A DNA stretch of 64,000 bases from DASSUW01 sp963835525. GTDB taxonomy: Bacteria; Actinomycetota; Thermoleophilia; Solirubrobacterales; Solirubrobacteraceae. The stretch covers positions 682,001 through 746,000 of the forward strand of contig CAWIFM010000004.1 of NCBI GenBank assembly GCA_963835525.1, given 5' to 3'. The position numbers and the translations under genes are program-made. Of the stretch, positions 60,818 to 64,000 are shown piece by piece; the first letter of the stretch is position 1, and each line of letters begins with the position of its first letter. The notes beneath the pieces were generated by a model. It did not search any database, was not told the origin of the DNA, and saw only the letters and a list, made by a program, of their open reading frames with translations.

Positions 60818-61641
60818 CCCTTCACCGCCCCGCTGAACATGCCGCGGATGAAGCTCCGCTGCAGGAGCACGTAGACGATCACGACCGGCAACGCCACCAG
60901 CACCGCGGCCGCCGCGGTCAGCGTCGGGTCCTGGACGCGGTAGGCGCCGGCGAACATCGCCAGGCCGAGCGGCGCCGTGCGCAGCTCGTCCGACTGGATC
61001 ATCACGACCGCTAGCAGGAACTCGTTCCACGTCCACATGAAGATGAGCACGAGCATCGTGGCGATGGCCGGCCACGCCGGCGGCAGCAGCACGCGCCACA
61101 GCGTGGCGAAGCTCGACGCGCCGTCCAGTCGTGAGGCCTCGACGAGCGAGGCCGGCGACGAGCGGAAGTACGCCCGCATCCAGAAGGTGCCGAACGGCAC
61201 CGAGAGGCCGATCTGGGGCAGGATCAACGCCCAGTAGGTGTCGGTCAGCCCGGCGTCCCTGAAGACGTAGTAGAGCGGGATGACCGTCGCCTCGTAGGGG
61301 AAGATCAGGCCGATGAGCAGCAGGTAGAACAGCGCGTTCGAGCCGCGGAAGCGCATCGCGCCGAACGCATAGCCGGCCAGCGTCGACAGCACCGCCGAGA
61401 CGACCGTGACGGCCGCCGCCACGACGAAGCTGTTGAGCAGTCCGCGGCCGAAGTTGCCCACCTCCCACGCCTCGCTGAACGTGCCGAAGTCGAGCGAGTC
61501 CGGGATCGAGAAGCCGGTGACCAGGTCGGAGCGGTCCTGGAAAGCGAGCAGCAGGATGCTGAGGATCGGATAGATCGCGATCACGGAGAACACGCCGAGG
61601 ACGGCGTAGCTCAGGAGCTGCTCCCGGCGCGCGGCGGTCAT
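60814..61641 (-). CDS. Sugar ABC transporter permease (MalG type)
   Basis: A 275-residue membrane protein from ATG 61641, six hydrophobic segments. The ATPase-coupling EAA-type loop is EASRLDGASSFATLWRVLLP. It ends VLLQRSFIRGMFSGAVKG, typical of MalG-like permeases. Its start overlaps the other permease gene and its stop overlaps the kinase gene by four bases each (ATGA), so the genes are tightly coupled. Confidence 0.93.
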   Translation of the reverse strand: MTAARREQLLSYAVLGVFSVIAIYPILSILLLAFQDRSDLVTGFSIPDSLDFGTFSEAWEVGNFGRGLLNSFVVAAAVTVVSAVLSTLAGYAFGAMRFRGSNALFYLLLIGLIFPYEATVIPLYYVFRDAGLTDTYWALILPQIGLSVPFGTFWMRAYFRSSPASLVEASRLDGASSFATLWRVLLPPAWPAIATMLVLIFMWTWNEFLLAVVMIQSDELRTAPLGLAMFAGAYRVQDPTLTAAAAVLVALPVVIVYVLLQRSFIRGMFSGAVKG

Positions 61642-62609
61642 CGGCTCGGGTCGCGGTCGACGAGCCGCGTGATCGCGAACGCGACGACGAAGATGATCGC
61701 CGTGAGGACGACTGCCACCGCCGCCGCCAGCCCGACGCGGCCGGTCGAGAACGCGTTCTGGTAGACGAGCCAGGACGGAACGGTCGTCGACGTGCCGGGC
61801 CCGCCCGACGTCGCGACGTAGACCAGGTCGAACGTCCGCAGCGCGAGGATCGTGGTCAGCGTGAGCGCGACGGAGAGCTCGCCGCGCAGGCCCGGCAGCG
61901 TCACCGCGAAGAACTCGCGCACGCGCCCGGCGCCGTCCACGCGCGCGGCCTCGTAGAGCGTGGTCGGGATCTTCTGGATGCCGGCCAGGAACAGCACGAG
62001 ACAGAGGCCGAACATGATCCACGTGCCGACGATGCCCAGCGCGGGCAGCGCGAAGTTGAAGTCGCCGAGCCAGCCGCGCGACAGGCTGTCGAGCCCGACG
62101 GCGTCAAGCGCCGCGTTGAGTGGCCCGTCTGGGGCGTAGATCCACACCCAGGCGATCGCCACGACGACGACGGCGATCGTCTGCGGCAGGAACAGCACGG
62201 CGCGGAAGAACGTCACGCCGCGCACGCGCCCGTGCGCGATCAGCGCCGCCAGGAAGAGCCCGAGCGCGCACGGCACGAGCGCGTAGAAGACGATCAGTAC
62301 GAGCGAGTGGACGAACGAGGACCGGATGCCCGGGTCCTCGAACACCTCGCGGTAGTTGTCGAGCCCCGTCCAGGTGCCGACCGTGAGGCCGTCCCAGTCG
62401 AAGAACGACAACCACGTCGTGTACACCAGCGGGCCGAACGCGAACAGCAGGTAGAACGCGAACGCGGGCGCCAGGTACAGGTACGCGACCCGGCGCGGCT
62501 CGCCGGGCGCGCGCACGCGCACCCGGCGCTCCCCGATCTCGCGCGCCGCGCCCCCGGCGCGCGCGGTCGGCGCCGGAGCGCCGACCCCGGGCGTGGAGGG
62601 CGCGGCCAT
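61638..62609 (-). CDS. Sugar ABC transporter permease (MalF type)
   Basis: A 323-residue membrane protein from ATG 62609, with a charged Ala/Pro-rich N-terminus, then RVAYLYLAPAFAFYLLFAFG and further helices. The coupling loop is YEAARVDGAGRVREFFAVTL. Five to six transmembrane segments are visible. It partners the 60814 permease. The substrate-binding protein gene ends 4 bases before its start. Confidence 0.92.
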   Translation of the reverse strand: MAAPSTPGVGAPAPTARAGGAAREIGERRVRVRAPGEPRRVAYLYLAPAFAFYLLFAFGPLVYTTWLSFFDWDGLTVGTWTGLDNYREVFEDPGIRSSFVHSLVLIVFYALVPCALGLFLAALIAHGRVRGVTFFRAVLFLPQTIAVVVVAIAWVWIYAPDGPLNAALDAVGLDSLSRGWLGDFNFALPALGIVGTWIMFGLCLVLFLAGIQKIPTTLYEAARVDGAGRVREFFAVTLPGLRGELSVALTLTTILALRTFDLVYVATSGGPGTSTTVPSWLVYQNAFSTGRVGLAAAVAVVLTAIIFVVAFAITRLVDRDPSR

Positions 62610-62613
62610 CGTG

Positions 62614-63999
62614 CTAGCCGCCCCCGAGCTCCTCGTGGTACTTGGCCCAGTCGTCCTGGATGCGCTTGGCGACCTCCGCGGGCTCGAGCCTGCCGGCGAG
62701 CATCTCCTGGAACGTCTGACCCATCGTCTGCAGCATCGTGGGCGATGACCAGTCCGGGTAGAACGTCAGCCCCCCGGACTCGACGAGCTGGTCCCAGCCT
62801 TCCTTGATGCCCTGGCCGAGCGGGTCGCTCGGCTCGGCGGTGCCGTCGATCGCCGCCGGGATCTGCGCCGTGTCGACCAGGGCCTCACCGGCGTCCGGGC
62901 CGGTGATGTGGTCGAGGTAGGCGGCCGCGAGGTCCGGGTTCTCGGTCTTCGCGGAGATGTGCATCGGGAAGCTCGTCGACCCGATGTTCACGAGGTCGCC
63001 GCTCTCCCCGGCCGGCACGTTGAAGAACCCGCCGTCCTCGCCGAGGCCGTCGCGCACCGTGGCGGCGTTCCAGTTGCCGGCGATCAGCATCGCGCCCTTG
63101 CCCTTGCTGAAGGCGATCGCCGCCTCGTTGTCGTTCACGGCGTTGAACGCGTCGCCCTTGCCCAGGTACCCCTTGTCCACCCACTCCTTGAGCTTCTCGA
63201 GCGAGGTGACGTTGCCGTCGGTGTCGAACGACGCGCCGTCCTTCTGGAAGATCCAGTCGCGCATGTCCTGGGCCGGCGTGTAGGCGCCCTGGATGCCGCC
63301 CCACAGATGGAGGGCGCCGTACTGGTCGCGGTTGCCGAGCGCGATCACCGGCTCGTCGGCGGGCAGCGTGTCGCGCAGCTTCTGCAGCGCCGCCTCGAAG
63401 TCGTCGAACGTCTCGAGGCTCGCGGGATCGACGCCGGCCTGCTCGAGCTTCGCCATGTTCGCGAACACGCCGACCGACTGGCCGGTCTGGGCGACGCCCC
63501 ACAGCGTCCCCTCGCCGAAGGTCTGCCCGTCGTCGCTCCACATGAACTGCTGCAGCGTCTCGGGCGTGTACGACTCGTCCCAGCCGTAGGCCTTGGCGTA
63601 CTCGTCGAGCGGCACGATGAGGCCCGCCTTCACCAGCTCGCCGTCCATCTGGTAGCCCTGGTTGCCGGCGAACACGTCCGGCGCGTCGTCGCTCGAGGCG
63701 ACGAGCTTGGCCTGCTTGGTCCAGGCCGCGAAGTCGCGGAAGCCGATCTTGACCGTGACGTTGGGGTACTTCTCCTCGAACGAGCTGCTCAGCTCCTTCA
63801 GCGCGTCCTGCGGCCCGCCGGAGCCCTCGGCCGAGATGACGTTCAGCGTGACGTCGCCGAGATCCTCGAAGCCGTCGGTCTTGACGTCCGCGGCCGGCGT
63901 TGTCTCCGCCTGGTCATTCGGGCTCTCCTCCCCCGGTGTCCCTCCGCATCCGGCTATGGCGGCGATCGCCAGCACGGCCAGCAGCGCGCGTGTCCTCAT
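62614..63999 (-). CDS. Sugar ABC transporter substrate-binding lipoprotein
   Basis: A 461-residue lipoprotein from ATG 63999, one base from the window end. The signal is RALLAVLAIAAIAGC, with the acylated Cys at residue 18. The mature domain has the type 1 extracellular solute-binding fold (ELSSSFEEKYPNVTVKIGFR, SDDAPDVFAGNQGYQMDGEL, GKGAMLIAGNWNAATVRDGL). It delivers a sugar, probably an oligosaccharide or amino sugar given the BadF-type kinase. The promoter is outside the window. Confidence 0.93.
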   Translation of the reverse strand: MRTRALLAVLAIAAIAGCGGTPGEESPNDQAETTPAADVKTDGFEDLGDVTLNVISAEGSGGPQDALKELSSSFEEKYPNVTVKIGFRDFAAWTKQAKLVASSDDAPDVFAGNQGYQMDGELVKAGLIVPLDEYAKAYGWDESYTPETLQQFMWSDDGQTFGEGTLWGVAQTGQSVGVFANMAKLEQAGVDPASLETFDDFEAALQKLRDTLPADEPVIALGNRDQYGALHLWGGIQGAYTPAQDMRDWIFQKDGASFDTDGNVTSLEKLKEWVDKGYLGKGDAFNAVNDNEAAIAFSKGKGAMLIAGNWNAATVRDGLGEDGGFFNVPAGESGDLVNIGSTSFPMHISAKTENPDLAAAYLDHITGPDAGEALVDTAQIPAAIDGTAEPSDPLGQGIKEGWDQLVESGGLTFYPDWSSPTMLQTMGQTFQEMLAGRLEPAEVAKRIQDDWAKYHEELGGG

Positions 64000-64000
64000 T

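Overview
High-GC window (roughly 70% G+C by eye, strong G/C third-position bias, many GTG starts and 4-base ATGA/GTGA overlaps) from a free-living actinobacterium. The mix of AfsR/BTAD regulators, DrrAB-type exporters, GH4 glycosidases and copper-oxidase homologues would fit the Solirubrobacterales/Thermoleophilia, but that placement is an impression, not a phylogenetic result. No rRNA, CRISPR array or insertion sequence was seen, and no stretch over 300 bases lacks a gene.

Bases 1 to about 5423 look like the right end of an integrated element. It carries a 5'-truncated helical protein gene, an abutting HEPN-like gene, a divergent gene with two RusA-like half-domains, a Shedu (SduA/DUF4263) anti-phage nuclease and a tyrosine integrase. 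Four 10-bp direct repeats and a 45-bp 3' fragment of tRNA-Gly(GCC) follow the integrase. The fragment marks the att site and the intact tRNA should lie left of the window. This part reads as a small defence island.

5.4-16.8 kb: methyltransferase and MarR genes around a shared palindrome, an orphan LivM permease with a LysR gene and a LIV-type binding protein, PadR/HAAS genes, a DrrAB-type exporter, a hydrolase-glycosyltransferase fusion with a tautomerase under a divergent TetR gene, and a fasciclin lipoprotein. 16.8-22.7 kb: M14 peptidase, a second ABC-2 exporter and an AfsR-like regulator. 22.7-28.1 kb: a one-strand cluster (PucR regulator, sodium/solute symporter, ureohydrolase, ThDP decarboxylase) that fits uptake and breakdown of arginine-derived guanidino compounds, with a perfect CRP-type palindrome before the symporter.

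28.2-45.4 kb: copper-radical-oxidase-like protein, SpoIIE phosphatase, SUI1/YciH protein, membrane protein, a copper-amine-oxidase homologue with an altered cofactor motif, patatin, M43 and M36 metalloproteases and a large BTAD-ATPase regulator. 45.5-54 kb: glycogen phosphorylase, a MerR-controlled aldo-keto reductase, an ArsR-SRPBCC-reductase operon, VOC and cupin proteins. 52.4-64 kb is sugar-related: a receiver-GH4-PfkB operon, a second GH4, and an ABC sugar importer operon that also encodes a BadF-type kinase and a ferritin-like diiron protein.

Six genes (AfsR-like, ThDP enzyme, SpoIIE, M36, MerR, aldo-keto reductase) are each broken by one single-base indel, mostly in short G/C runs. All six repair to whole proteins, so residual sequencing error is more likely than six recent pseudogenes.
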